Shown here piece by piece: positions 18,238-25,531 of a stretch of 42,978 nt of DNA. How positions within the stretch are numbered: the stretch's first letter is position 1; every line of letters begins with the position of its first letter. The stretch covers positions 1 through 42,978 of the forward strand of contig JAGLME010000045.1 in NCBI GenBank assembly GCA_023140195.1, read 5' to 3'. Made by a program: the position numbers and the translations under genes. Source of the stretch: Thermoplasmata archaeon. GTDB lineage: Archaea; Thermoplasmatota; Thermoplasmata; RBG-16-68-12; SOIM01. The notes under the pieces were generated by a model that was not told where the DNA came from, made no database searches, and worked only from the letters and a program-made list of their open reading frames with translations.

Positions 18238-18776
18238 ATCTCGCCCTGCATTATCTTGACTATCTTGTAGGGCAGGAGGTCCCGGTTCACGGGTGTAACC
18301 TCAAGTATTCGGACATCGTCCCTTCTCCTGATGTCCTGAAGGAGCGGATTCCTGGACTTCTTGTGCAAGGTGAGTAGCAACGGCTTGTCGGCCTCAAGCG
18401 CCTCCTTCACCGCATCAACGAACGAGTCACACTCGATCTCCATCTTCCCAACTTCGTCAATGACAATGACCTCTGCCTCGGCGGCTGCAGTCCTGAGGGC
18501 TTTAACGCCGATGTTCTCCAGCGCTGTTAGATCTATCCCGTAATCGCCCACCATGAACTTGGATTCCAGGTCCTCGTGCGCAAACACCTGCTTCTCTTGA
18601 GTGGCCCAGTCCATCACGTAGAAACCCACTCTCTTATCGTCCTCCATAATCGGCTCGGTGATCATTCCCCCCACTTTCAGCTCACTTGCCTCAAGCATCT
18701 CGATTACTTTCAGAAGAGCATAGGTCTTCCCGGCGTTTGGTAAGCCAGTGATGCCAATCTTTATCGCTTCTCCCAT
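18231..18776 (-). CDS. Nucleoside-triphosphatase THEP1 family
   Basis: This 181-residue P-loop NTPase has Walker A GLPNAGKT at about 10-17, followed by the family segment VGGMITEPI. The Walker B strand reads VIVIDEVGKME. The C-terminal region carries the LTLHKKSRNPLLQDI stretch. THEP1 enzymes hydrolyse NTPs in vitro; their cellular role is not settled, although a link to RNA or nucleotide metabolism has been suggested. It is the first gene of a two-gene unit with trm1, overlapping it by seven bases. The ATG at 18776 lies about 36 bases after a clear TATA box. Confidence 0.9.
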   Translation of the reverse strand: MGEAIKIGITGLPNAGKTYALLKVIEMLEASELKVGGMITEPIMEDDKRVGFYVMDWATQEKQVFAHEDLESKFMVGDYGIDLTALENIGVKALRTAAAEAEVIVIDEVGKMEIECDSFVDAVKEALEADKPLLLTLHKKSRNPLLQDIRRRDDVRILEVTPVNRDLLPYKIVKIMQGEIW

Positions 18777-18811
18777 GCAAAGCTCCGAATCGCCAAGGTA
18801 TATCGACTTAG

Positions 18812-18822
18812 AAATATAAAAT
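18812..18822 (-). promoter_or_regulatory. TATA box for the THEP1-trm1 unit
   Basis: The minus strand reads CTATTTTATATTTC. Initiation near 18790 would leave a short leader before the ATG at 18776. A plus-strand TATA-like CTATATC lies at about 18852-18858 for the divergent membrane-protein gene. Confidence 0.45.
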
Positions 18823-18910
18823 AGGATTGCTGTTCTGCCCTGGGGTCATGCTATCTATATCATACCTGTAATGGTCAAGGATAAGGGGTCTGGCTGTTTG
18901 GAACTCACGG

Positions 18911-19438
18911 ATGGCGAATCTTCTGGCCCATTGTTTGTCTGCGATGGCTCTGCAGTCCGTTGTTAACCCGCTTCTGGGTCTGGACTTCCTCTCTGAGTCC
19001 AGTTTTCTTGCCGGTGTGATTGGTATGCTCATCCATCTCGACCGTGATTGTTATAATGGTGGTAGGACACCGTTGATGCACTCGGTTCTATTTGCGGCCA
19101 TCTACTCTTGGTGCTCGTTCATCATTCTTGCACTGTTGTGCTCAATTGAACTCATTTCGCTGGACCAGTTTGTTCTGCTCTTCCTAATCGTGCCAACAGG
19201 TTTTGCCGCCCACCTTCTCACCGACTCTCTCACGGAAGAGGGGGTATTCGTGTCACCAGGTCCCCTTGGTTCAAGCCATTGGTTCCGCAGAAAGCCAGGT
19301 CCTGAGAACTCGTGGGTGAATTGGGGAAGGTACTCATTGAGCGGAAAACGAAAGAATGACGACCCCCTTCTCAATCTTGGTGTGAGTTCGGTGTCATTGG
19401 TCGCTCTGATCTCCTTCTTGGCCCTTACCCCTCCATGA
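18911..19438 (+). CDS. Membrane protein, DUF1286 / metal-dependent hydrolase-like
   Basis: The 175-residue protein has a His-rich architecture: MANLLAHCLSAM at the start, then LIHLDRDC, PLMHSV and HLLTDSLTEEGV. It has hydrophobic stretches at about 55-78 and 82-100 and a final one at 153-172. The spaced His and Asp residues and the fold pattern match the archaeal DUF1286 and YdjM-like families of putative membrane-bound metal-dependent hydrolases; no substrate is known. The segment after the DSLTEEGV motif (WFRRKP...NSWVNW) is typical of DUF1286. The 3' end overlaps the convergent nadM gene by 45 bases. Confidence 0.7.
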   Translation: MANLLAHCLSAMALQSVVNPLLGLDFLSESSFLAGVIGMLIHLDRDCYNGGRTPLMHSVLFAAIYSWCSFIILALLCSIELISLDQFVLLFLIVPTGFAAHLLTDSLTEEGVFVSPGPLGSSHWFRRKPGPENSWVNWGRYSLSGKRKNDDPLLNLGVSSVSLVALISFLALTPP

Positions 19439-19963
19439 GGTCTGGAGGTCCTTCACTCGTTCTGCGCCTTTGATGTCCTTGATGTAATCGGCGACCGCGT
19501 TTGGGACCAGATTCTCCCAAACCCTCCCAGATGCCATCCGTTCTCTTACCTCGGTTCCTGAGAGGTCTTCTCGATTGTGCAGTGGCAGCTCCCTCACATC
19601 ATGCCCCTTCTCTTGAAACAACCTGATGGTCAGTGGATCATTGGAGAAGACAGCACCGAAACTCGGGACGACGGACCCCACGAACGACACCCAAGTGGAA
19701 TGGTCGTGGACGTCATCTATTGGCTGTATCCTGCATCCATCCAGACCCTCCATCTCAAATGCCAGACCGATCATTGTGGACCTCTCTTCGTACGAGAACG
19801 GGTTGTCCCTTGTGTGACTGTACTGGGCACTTCCAACTCCAATGATGAGCTGATCGAAGTCCTCAAGTATCCTCCTTGTCATGAAAAGATGGCCCCTGTG
19901 AAAAGGCTGAAACCTGCCGATGAAAAGGGCTGGAAGTTCAGAACTCCCCTCCTTCTCGGTCAA
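19394..19963 (-). CDS. nadM: Nicotinamide-nucleotide adenylyltransferase (archaeal NadM type)
   Basis: The 189-residue protein begins with GRFQPFHRGHLF, the HxGH-type nucleotidyltransferase signature, followed by IGVGSAQYSHTRDNPFSYEER, and contains SGTEVRERM near the end, the ISSTxxR-like motif. It joins NMN with ATP to make NAD. The start is TTG, chosen because it is the only in-frame initiator before the signature and a GGGAGG lies seven bases upstream. The gene is 12 bases after lonB and is likely co-transcribed with it. The C-terminus overlaps the DUF1286 gene on the other strand by 45 bases; the last residues (GQEGDQSDQ) are therefore constrained by two frames. Confidence 0.93.
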   Translation of the reverse strand: MTEKEGSSELPALFIGRFQPFHRGHLFMTRRILEDFDQLIIGVGSAQYSHTRDNPFSYEERSTMIGLAFEMEGLDGCRIQPIDDVHDHSTWVSFVGSVVPSFGAVFSNDPLTIRLFQEKGHDVRELPLHNREDLSGTEVRERMASGRVWENLVPNAVADYIKDIKGAERVKDLQTSWRGKGQEGDQSDQ

Positions 19964-19975
19964 CAGACAACCTCC

Positions 19976-22000
19976 CTAATGGGGGACGACCCTTTCTCTG
20001 GTCGCAGACGGCCTCTGGGTCACCAACGACGAGAGTTTCCTCAAAAGTCCCTCTTTCTTCGTGCCAACCAATGCATGGCTCAGAACATCGCGAAGGGTCT
20101 CCACCGGAACGATTTCTATGATCTTCAAGTATTTGTCCTCTATCAGAACGTCCTTCATGTTCGCCTTGGGGATCAGGACTTTCTTTATGCCCATCTCGGA
20201 AGCGGCCTCGATCTTGGCCGTGATCCCGCCGACAGGCAACACCTGTCCCCTAACGCTCAAGCTCCCTGTCATGGCGACCGACTGGTCGACTTCCACGTCT
20301 TCCAGAGCACTGATAACGGCAGTGGCAACGCTGATGCTCGCACTGTCACCTTCCGTACCCTCCCTGCTTCCGACGAACTGAACATGGATATCGTGGTTGC
20401 TGATGTCCTCTCCTGTGTACTTCTTGATGAGTGCGGATACGTTCTCAACGGCCTCTTTGGCTATCTCACCCAGCCTGCCAGTTGCTATGATCCTTCCTCC
20501 CTGTTTGGTATGTGCTGGAGTTACCTCAGCCATGATGGGAAGCACCGTTCCGCTGTACTCGCTCAGTGAACTGTCTCCGATTAGAACGGCCAGCCCATTC
20601 ACGGTGCCGATGATCTCTCCTTCAGTGACGAAGGTCTTGTAGTCTCTCGACCACTCGACGAACCTGTCAGCGACCTGCTGTTCCAGAGATCTTGCGATCT
20701 TCTTGGCCTCAAGGACATCTTCAGCTGACACCAGTGACTTCCCGGATTCCTGGGCAATGTCCCCTGCGACCCTCACAAGTCCACCCAGTTCCCTCAGCCT
20801 CAGGGTCAATTGTCCCTTCCTTCCGGCTCTGCGCCTGGCTTCCTTCAGGATGACCTCCACTGCTGACATGTTGAAATGTGGTATCTTCTTGTCCTTGTCC
20901 ACCTCTTGGGCGACGAACCTTATGAGCTTGATCCTGTTCTCTTCGGTGTCTGGCATGGTCGTGTTCACGTAGACCTCGTAACCGTATCCCCTGATTCTGG
21001 ACCTGAGAGCCGGATGCATTCCGCCGTGTCTGATGCCGTGCTCGTCCACAACGCCGTAAATGGAATCAAGGTTGCCCGCGGCAATGAGAACGAAATCGCA
21101 TGGTACGGCCTCGGTCTTCACCATCGCTCCTGAACTCCTCTCGCTCTGGCCAATTATGCTGAAGCTCTTCTCCTGCAAGGCCGTCAGAAGGCTCTGCTGG
21201 CTCTCCAGTCTCAGGATGTTTATCTCGTCAACGAAGAGAACTCCCTTGTGGGCCTTGTGGATCGCACCTGATTCCACCCTATCGTGGGCCGGGGTCTCCA
21301 GGCCTCCCGACTGGAACGGGTCGTGCTTGACGTCCCCCAGCAGGGCCCCAGCGTGTGCCCCTGTGGCATCGATGAACGGAGGTTCATCTCCTTCCTCGTG
21401 CGTTACCAGTATCTTCGGTATCAATAAGGTCTCTTGCCTGTGGCCAGTGTATCTTGTGAAAACGAAAATGATGACGGCTATGAGTATTCCCAGAAGCAGG
21501 ATCATCGGATCGAAAGTGAACGGAAAAGGGCCGCCTCCCTCAGCGGGCCTGAACGACAAGAAGAGGGCCAGGAGAATGATCATGAACATGATGGTCATCA
21601 TCACTCCAGCTTTCTTCTCCTTCTGCTGCATGGCCTCGGCTTTCTGGGCGTGCACGATTTCCTTGGCTTTGCCGGCAGGAACGACCCTGACCCTCGGCTC
21701 GTTCGGATCCTCAGGATTATGATAGCAGATGATATCCTGAAGCTCTTCCTTGGGCAGAAGTTCCGACATGGCGTTTGCCAGCATGGACTTGCCCGTGCCA
21801 GGGTCTCCAATGAGCATCACGTGTCGCTTCTGTTCCGCGGCCTTCCTGACAACCTCCACGCCCTCGTCCTGGCCGATGACCTGGTCTACCAGTTTCTTGG
21901 GGATTTCGATGTGGTCCGTTGATTGGATGCTGTGTTTCCCTATCCACTCTCCGATTGGTAGGAGGTCCTCGTTCTTACGCGATTCAGAATACTTTGCCAT
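19976..22000 (-). CDS. lonB: Archaeal Lon protease (LonB), membrane-anchored
   Basis: The 674-residue protein has an AAA+ domain with Walker A GDPGTGKS (65-72) and Walker B LFVDEI (255-260). Inserted between them are two membrane segments (about 133-150 and 166-183), diagnostic of archaeal LonB rather than bacterial LonA. The C-terminal protease domain has the catalytic Ser in EGDSAS (Ser553) and Lys in [10 protein letters not shown] (Lys596). It degrades unfolded and regulatory proteins at the cytoplasmic membrane using ATP. It is followed 12 bases on by nadM. The ATG at 22000 has GGGAG about 11 bases upstream and a TATA-like ACTTTAAG at about 22053-22060. Confidence 0.97.
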   Translation of the reverse strand: MAKYSESRKNEDLLPIGEWIGKHSIQSTDHIEIPKKLVDQVIGQDEGVEVVRKAAEQKRHVMLIGDPGTGKSMLANAMSELLPKEELQDIICYHNPEDPNEPRVRVVPAGKAKEIVHAQKAEAMQQKEKKAGVMMTIMFMIILLALFLSFRPAEGGGPFPFTFDPMILLLGILIAVIIFVFTRYTGHRQETLLIPKILVTHEEGDEPPFIDATGAHAGALLGDVKHDPFQSGGLETPAHDRVESGAIHKAHKGVLFVDEINILRLESQQSLLTALQEKSFSIIGQSERSSGAMVKTEAVPCDFVLIAAGNLDSIYGVVDEHGIRHGGMHPALRSRIRGYGYEVYVNTTMPDTEENRIKLIRFVAQEVDKDKKIPHFNMSAVEVILKEARRRAGRKGQLTLRLRELGGLVRVAGDIAQESGKSLVSAEDVLEAKKIARSLEQQVADRFVEWSRDYKTFVTEGEIIGTVNGLAVLIGDSSLSEYSGTVLPIMAEVTPAHTKQGGRIIATGRLGEIAKEAVENVSALIKKYTGEDISNHDIHVQFVGSREGTEGDSASISVATAVISALEDVEVDQSVAMTGSLSVRGQVLPVGGITAKIEAASEMGIKKVLIPKANMKDVLIEDKYLKIIEIVPVETLRDVLSHALVGTKKEGLLRKLSSLVTQRPSATRERVVPH

Positions 22001-22052
22001 GGGGTTGTTGTCTCCCTACTGACTACCTAGATTCAATAGACATCTCATTCTT

Positions 22053-22060
22053 CTTAAAGT
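22053..22060 (-). promoter_or_regulatory. TATA-like element for lonB-nadM
   Basis: ACTTTAAG on the minus strand lies about 55 bases before the lonB ATG. This would give a leader of about 30 bases containing GGGAG. Confidence 0.35.
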
Positions 22061-22105
22061 TTTCTTGCGCAAGTCCACTTTGTGTAAGTATGCGTCAGAA
22101 CTCGC

Positions 22106-22702
22106 CTAGACCAATCCAGTGTCTGATGCCTTGACACGCTTGTCAATGATCTTCCTTGCCACAATGTCAAAGGAGTCTTCAACGTTCTTTCCTGTCTTGG
22201 CGCTTGTCATCACGTAGGTGGAATCCATCCTATCACTGAACTCCTTGATGTCCTCTTCTGCGACCTCTGTGTCGTCCACCAAGTCCACTTTGTTCGCCAG
22301 GATCTGCACCGGAATGTCCCCTGCGACCTTGGATACTGCCTTGATCCAGTTCTCCAGCTCCCCGAGTGTCGCCTTTCTCGTGACATCGCACACCGCTATG
22401 AGGCCTTGGGCTCCCTGAAAGAAAGCCTCCTTGAACAGATCCCTGAAGCTCTTGTTGCCCATTATGTCCCAGATAACCAGGTTCACCAGCAGGTTCCCGT
22501 ACGTCTCGTCAGAGACCTCTATGTCCCTCTTGAGGACCTTGGCACCCATTGTAGCGATGTAACTGTCATCAAAAGCGTCAAGGACGAATCTTCTTACCAG
22601 ACTGGTCTTCCCGACAGCCTGCTCCCCGACCAGGCACACCTTCGCTTTCATGCGTTTCGCTGCAGCCCTTGTGTCATTATCACTGGAGATCAGGCTCGAC
22701 AT
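22106..22702 (-). CDS. Ras-superfamily small GTPase, copy 1 (Asn at switch-II Gln position)
   Basis: This 198-residue single-domain GTPase has G1 GEQAVGKT (26-33), a conserved Thr in switch I (ATMGAK), G3 WDIMG (DIMG at 79-82), G4 NKVD (137-140) and G5 TSAK (166-169). The residue after the DIMG Gly, equivalent to Ras Gln61, is Asn83, so intrinsic hydrolysis may be slow. There is no C-terminal CaaX cysteine or other lipid site. It is the last of four tandem paralogues, but a TATA-like TTTTTATT centred about 26 bases before the ATG at 22702 suggests its own leaderless transcript. Family membership is clear; effector and pathway are unknown. Confidence 0.9.
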   Translation of the reverse strand: MSSLISSDNDTRAAAKRMKAKVCLVGEQAVGKTSLVRRFVLDAFDDSYIATMGAKVLKRDIEVSDETYGNLLVNLVIWDIMGNKSFRDLFKEAFFQGAQGLIAVCDVTRKATLGELENWIKAVSKVAGDIPVQILANKVDLVDDTEVAEEDIKEFSDRMDSTYVMTSAKTGKNVEDSFDIVARKIIDKRVKASDTGLV

Positions 22703-22724
22703 TCAGGTTTTCAACCAACTCTGG

Positions 22725-22732
22725 AATAAAAA
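22725..22732 (-). promoter_or_regulatory. TATA-like element for GTPase copy 1
   Basis: TTTTTATT on the minus strand is centred about 26 bases before the ATG at 22702, consistent with a leaderless mRNA. No ribosome-binding site is seen before this ATG. Confidence 0.4.
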
Positions 22733-22793
22733 GGATTCACTCCCTATTATCTGAGATGATAGTTTGTGAACAAACGAACTGGCCATTGGGTGC

Positions 22794-23348
22794 CTACTGT
22801 TCAATATCGTATGTCTGTTTGAGGACCCTGTTCGCGAGATTCAGGAAGACCGCGTTGACGTTCTCCCCCGTCTTGGCGCTTGTTAGAAAATACGGTGAAT
22901 CATACTCTCCGGCGAAGCTGGATAGGAGGGAGCCATCTAGAGCCTGTTCGGACTTGAGATCGACCTTGTTGCCCACGAAGGTCATGGGTGGCGTCTCAAT
23001 CACCGAATCTGCCGTGATCATCCACTCGGAAAGCCCTTCGAAAGTCTCCGTCCTTGTCAGATCACAGACAACCAGCAGACCTCCGGCCCCGTCGAAATAG
23101 CTGTTCTTGAGAAGATCTGTCAGGCCTCTTTCCCCCATGATGTCCCAGACGGTCATGTTGACCCTGTATTCTCCATCTTTTGATGGCAGCACCATTTCCT
23201 TCTTGGTGATCTTGGCTCCAAGAGTTGTGATGTAACGGTCGTCGAAATCATCGTGGACGTACCTGCGAATCAGGCTGGTCTTGCCCACTCGTGAATCGCC
23301 CACCAGACATATCTTGGCTTTCAAAACCCTGTCCTCATCGAACATCAT
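22794..23348 (-). CDS. Ras-superfamily small GTPase, copy 2 (Glu at switch-II Gln position)
   Basis: The 184-residue GTPase has G1 GDSRVGKT (17-24), the switch-I Thr in TTLGAK, G3 WDIMG (DIMG at 69-72) followed by Glu73, G4 NKVD (127-130) and G5 TSAKTG. It is the most divergent of the four copies: DSRVGKT instead of the xxAVGKT of the others, and FEGLSEWM where the others have LxELxxWI. It begins 24 bases after the end of copy 3 with GAGG upstream, so they are likely one transcript. No lipidation motif is present at the C-terminus. A cytosolic regulatory switch is inferred. Confidence 0.9.
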   Translation of the reverse strand: MMFDEDRVLKAKICLVGDSRVGKTSLIRRYVHDDFDDRYITTLGAKITKKEMVLPSKDGEYRVNMTVWDIMGERGLTDLLKNSYFDGAGGLLVVCDLTRTETFEGLSEWMITADSVIETPPMTFVGNKVDLKSEQALDGSLLSSFAGEYDSPYFLTSAKTGENVNAVFLNLANRVLKQTYDIEQ

Positions 23349-23372
23349 AACGCGCCTCGTGCATATCTTGGG

Positions 23373-23915
23373 CTACTTGCTCCTATACTCCACTATATTG
23401 TCTGCCAGTTTCTGAAAGACGGATTCGACGTTGTGTCCGGTCTTGGCGCTGGTCAGGTAGGCGACTGAATTGTATTTCTTGCACAGCTTGTCAAGGTCCT
23501 TCTTGGTGAGTTGTTTTCTTCCTCTCAGGTCCGCCTTGTTACCGAGTATGGCTATCGGCACCTCTCCCGCGACTCCGTACACGCTCTGTATCCATCCATT
23601 CAGTTCCTTGAGGGTCTTCCTCCTGGTTAGGTCGCATACGGCCAAAATCCCAGTCGCTCCTGTGAAGAACGCCTCCTTCAGAAGGTCGGTGAAGGTCTTC
23701 TCTCCCATGATGTCCCAGATCGTCATGTTGATATCGTACTCTGTGTCGAGATCCTTCCGGACCACATTGAAGCTCTTCTTGGAGACCTTCGTACCCAAGG
23801 TTCTGATGTACCTGTCATCGAACTCGTCGAGTACAAATCTCCTGACCAGACTGGTCTTGCCTACTGCCCTCTCACCTACGAGGCAAACCTTAGCTTTCAT
23901 CTTATCTTTGTTCAA
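23373..23915 (-). CDS. Ras-superfamily small GTPase, copy 3 (Glu at switch-II Gln position)
   Basis: The 180-residue GTPase has G1 GERAVGKT (14-21), RTLGTK in switch I, G3 WDIMG (DIMG at 68-71) followed by Glu72, G4 NKAD (126-129) and G5 TSAKTG. The start is TTG at 23915 with GAGG upstream; an ATG five codons later is an alternative. It lies 59 bases after copy 4 with no TATA box in the gap, so it probably shares the promoter of copy 4. The C-terminus (VEYRSK) has no cysteine for prenylation. Confidence 0.9.
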   Translation of the reverse strand: MNKDKMKAKVCLVGERAVGKTSLVRRFVLDEFDDRYIRTLGTKVSKKSFNVVRKDLDTEYDINMTIWDIMGEKTFTDLLKEAFFTGATGILAVCDLTRRKTLKELNGWIQSVYGVAGEVPIAILGNKADLRGRKQLTKKDLDKLCKKYNSVAYLTSAKTGHNVESVFQKLADNIVEYRSK

Positions 23916-23974
23916 GGGGAAACCTCATTGACTTTGCACAGCATCCGCCTAGCGGTGAACGATGCTGGCTGCGG

Positions 23975-24559
23975 TCACTCCCGCTTCTTCTCCTTCTTGA
24001 ATTCTTCCTTACCAACTTTCAGAGCCAGATTCCGGAAAGCCGTCTCGACGTTCACGCCAGACTTGGCGCTGGTGAAGTAGTACTCCGAATCGTACGCCTT
24101 GGTTGCCTGTTCAAGATCCTTCTCGTTCATTGCGATCTTGTCCTCGAGGTCAGCCTTGTTCGCTAGGAACTGGATTGGGACCCTTCCTGAAACGCTGTAG
24201 ACTCCCTCTATCCAGTCGTCCAATTCCTCGAGCGTGGCCTTTCGGGTCACGTCACAGACAGCTATGATTCCTCTGGCGCCGTAGAAGTACGCATCCTTCA
24301 GGAGCTCTCTGAAGCCCTTCTGACCCATGATATCCCAGATGGTCATGTCCACCTTAATGGCGGCCTCATTACCGTTGGCTGGAACCTCGATCTCTCTCTT
24401 CGAGACCTTCGTGCCAAGTGTCTGGAGATACTTGTCGTCGAAATCGTCCAGTACGAATCTTCGGATCAGACTGGTCTTCCCTACTGCTCCCTCGCCGATC
24501 AAGCAGATCTTCATTTTCATCTTCTTCTCTTTGAGTTGGGATTGGTCGTCTGCTGTCAT
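23975..24559 (-). CDS. Ras-superfamily small GTPase, copy 4 (Gln retained at switch II)
   Basis: The 194-residue GTPase has G1 GEGAVGKT (22-29), QTLGTK in switch I, G3 WDIMG (DIMG at 76-79) followed by Gln80, G4 NKAD (134-137) and G5 TSAKSG. It is the only copy that keeps the Ras-like catalytic Gln. The open frame extends 126 codons further upstream, but that part has no homologous character, runs through the divergent promoter region and is not taken as coding. The ATG at 24559 is about 27 bases after a TATA box, indicating a leaderless mRNA. The C-terminus is Lys/Glu-rich. First gene of the GTPase cluster. Confidence 0.88.
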   Translation of the reverse strand: MTADDQSQLKEKKMKMKICLIGEGAVGKTSLIRRFVLDDFDDKYLQTLGTKVSKREIEVPANGNEAAIKVDMTIWDIMGQKGFRELLKDAYFYGARGIIAVCDVTRKATLEELDDWIEGVYSVSGRVPIQFLANKADLEDKIAMNEKDLEQATKAYDSEYYFTSAKSGVNVETAFRNLALKVGKEEFKKEKKRE

Positions 24560-24582
24560 CGGGTGTCGATGCCGTTGGTCTT

Positions 24583-24590
24583 GATATAAA
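24583..24590 (-). promoter_or_regulatory. TATA box for the GTPase cluster
   Basis: The minus strand reads AAGGTTTATATCAAG. The distance of about 27 bases to the ATG at 24559 fits a leaderless transcript and supports the short start for copy 4. Confidence 0.5.
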
Positions 24591-24701
24591 CCTTTTTTCT
24601 GAGTTATCAGGATTGATAGTATGCTCGGAGTGAGCCAGACGGTTGCATTGACATCACTTCGGGCAGTCCACTGCCACTTGCGATGGAAGGCCAAAAAAGC
24701 A

Positions 24702-24711
24702 TTATATAATA
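24702..24711 (+). promoter_or_regulatory. TATA box for the KaiC-like / DUF835 pair
   Basis: TTATATAATA is preceded by AAAAAAGC. Initiation near 24732 would give a leader of about 70 bases ending in GGGGGAG (24791-24797), six bases before the ATG at 24804. Together with the GTPase TATA it makes this 245-base interval a divergent promoter. Confidence 0.55.
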
Positions 24712-24803
24712 GTATAATCATGGCTTTCTTCGCGCTTTGAGATGTGCGGTAAGGGGGAAAGGATAGTGAGTGTCGCCTGCTCTTTTGATAGGGGGAGTTC
24801 GGA

Positions 24804-25514
24804 ATGAACGAAGTTGCGAGGATTGGGACCCACGTGAAGGGCCTGGACGAGAGACTCGAAGGTGGAATCCCCGTTGGGTTCACGGTACTGATAAGTGGCC
24901 CATCGGGGAGTCTAAAATCATCTCTGGCATTCAACATGATCTACCACTCTTCAAAGGACCAGGGACTCAAGAGCTTGTATCTCTCCGTCGAACAGAGCAG
25001 GGAGAGCCTCTTGAAGCAGGCCACATCTCTCGGATATTCGATGGAGGGCATGAACGATCTGAACATTGTCGATCTGGCCAACCTGAGACAGGAAGCGGGA
25101 GGCACGGGGAGGGAGAACTGGTTCACATCGCTCAAGGACATACTCATCAGATATGTGGAAGAGTTCGACTGCCAGATTCTCGTCATCGACTCGCTTGACG
25201 CTTTGTATGCGCTCTCCAATCTCGAGAACCCCCGAAATGAGATATTCAACTTCTTCGAGGTCCTCAGGGGCATGAACCTCACTACTTTCATCGTATCGGA
25301 GATGCCAAGGGAAGGGTCGTCCTTCGGGAAGTATGGCGTCGAAGAGTTCCTGTCAGATGGGATAATTCATCTCAGGCTCAGGGAGATCGAGGTCGGCAAG
25401 ACGACATCGGTCAGGCGGTACATCGGCGTCGCTAAGATGAGAAGTACCAAACACGACCTTGATTATTATCCATTACTAGTAGATAAAAGCGGGTTCGAGA
25501 TCCTCGTCGATTAG
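24804..25514 (+). CDS. KaiC-like ATPase (RadA/KaiC superfamily regulator)
   Basis: The 236-residue single-domain ATPase has Walker A GPSGSLKS (32-39), an N-terminal THVKGLDERLEGGIP typical of KaiC-like proteins, and Walker B QILVIDSL (Asp129). It is a paralogue of the CTG-start ATPase at 14335-15051. It is followed 17 bases on by a 7TM protein with two DUF835 domains, and this pairing suggests that it transmits or modulates a signal at the membrane (inference). It is divergent from the four-GTPase cluster. The start is set by a strong GGGGGAG ribosome-binding site. Confidence 0.9.
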   Translation: MNEVARIGTHVKGLDERLEGGIPVGFTVLISGPSGSLKSSLAFNMIYHSSKDQGLKSLYLSVEQSRESLLKQATSLGYSMEGMNDLNIVDLANLRQEAGGTGRENWFTSLKDILIRYVEEFDCQILVIDSLDALYALSNLENPRNEIFNFFEVLRGMNLTTFIVSEMPREGSSFGKYGVEEFLSDGIIHLRLREIEVGKTTSVRRYIGVAKMRSTKHDLDYYPLLVDKSGFEILVD

Positions 25515-25531
25515 TTCGGAGCGAGCTCAGT

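Noticed and set aside
19577..20569. Long plus-strand frame opposite nadM and lonB
   Set aside because: It is antisense to two well-conserved genes and has no domain-like composition.
24560..24937. 126-codon N-terminal extension of GTPase copy 4
   Set aside because: It crosses the divergent promoter, has no GTPase-family character and would run into the KaiC-like gene. The leaderless ATG at 24559 fits the TATA box.
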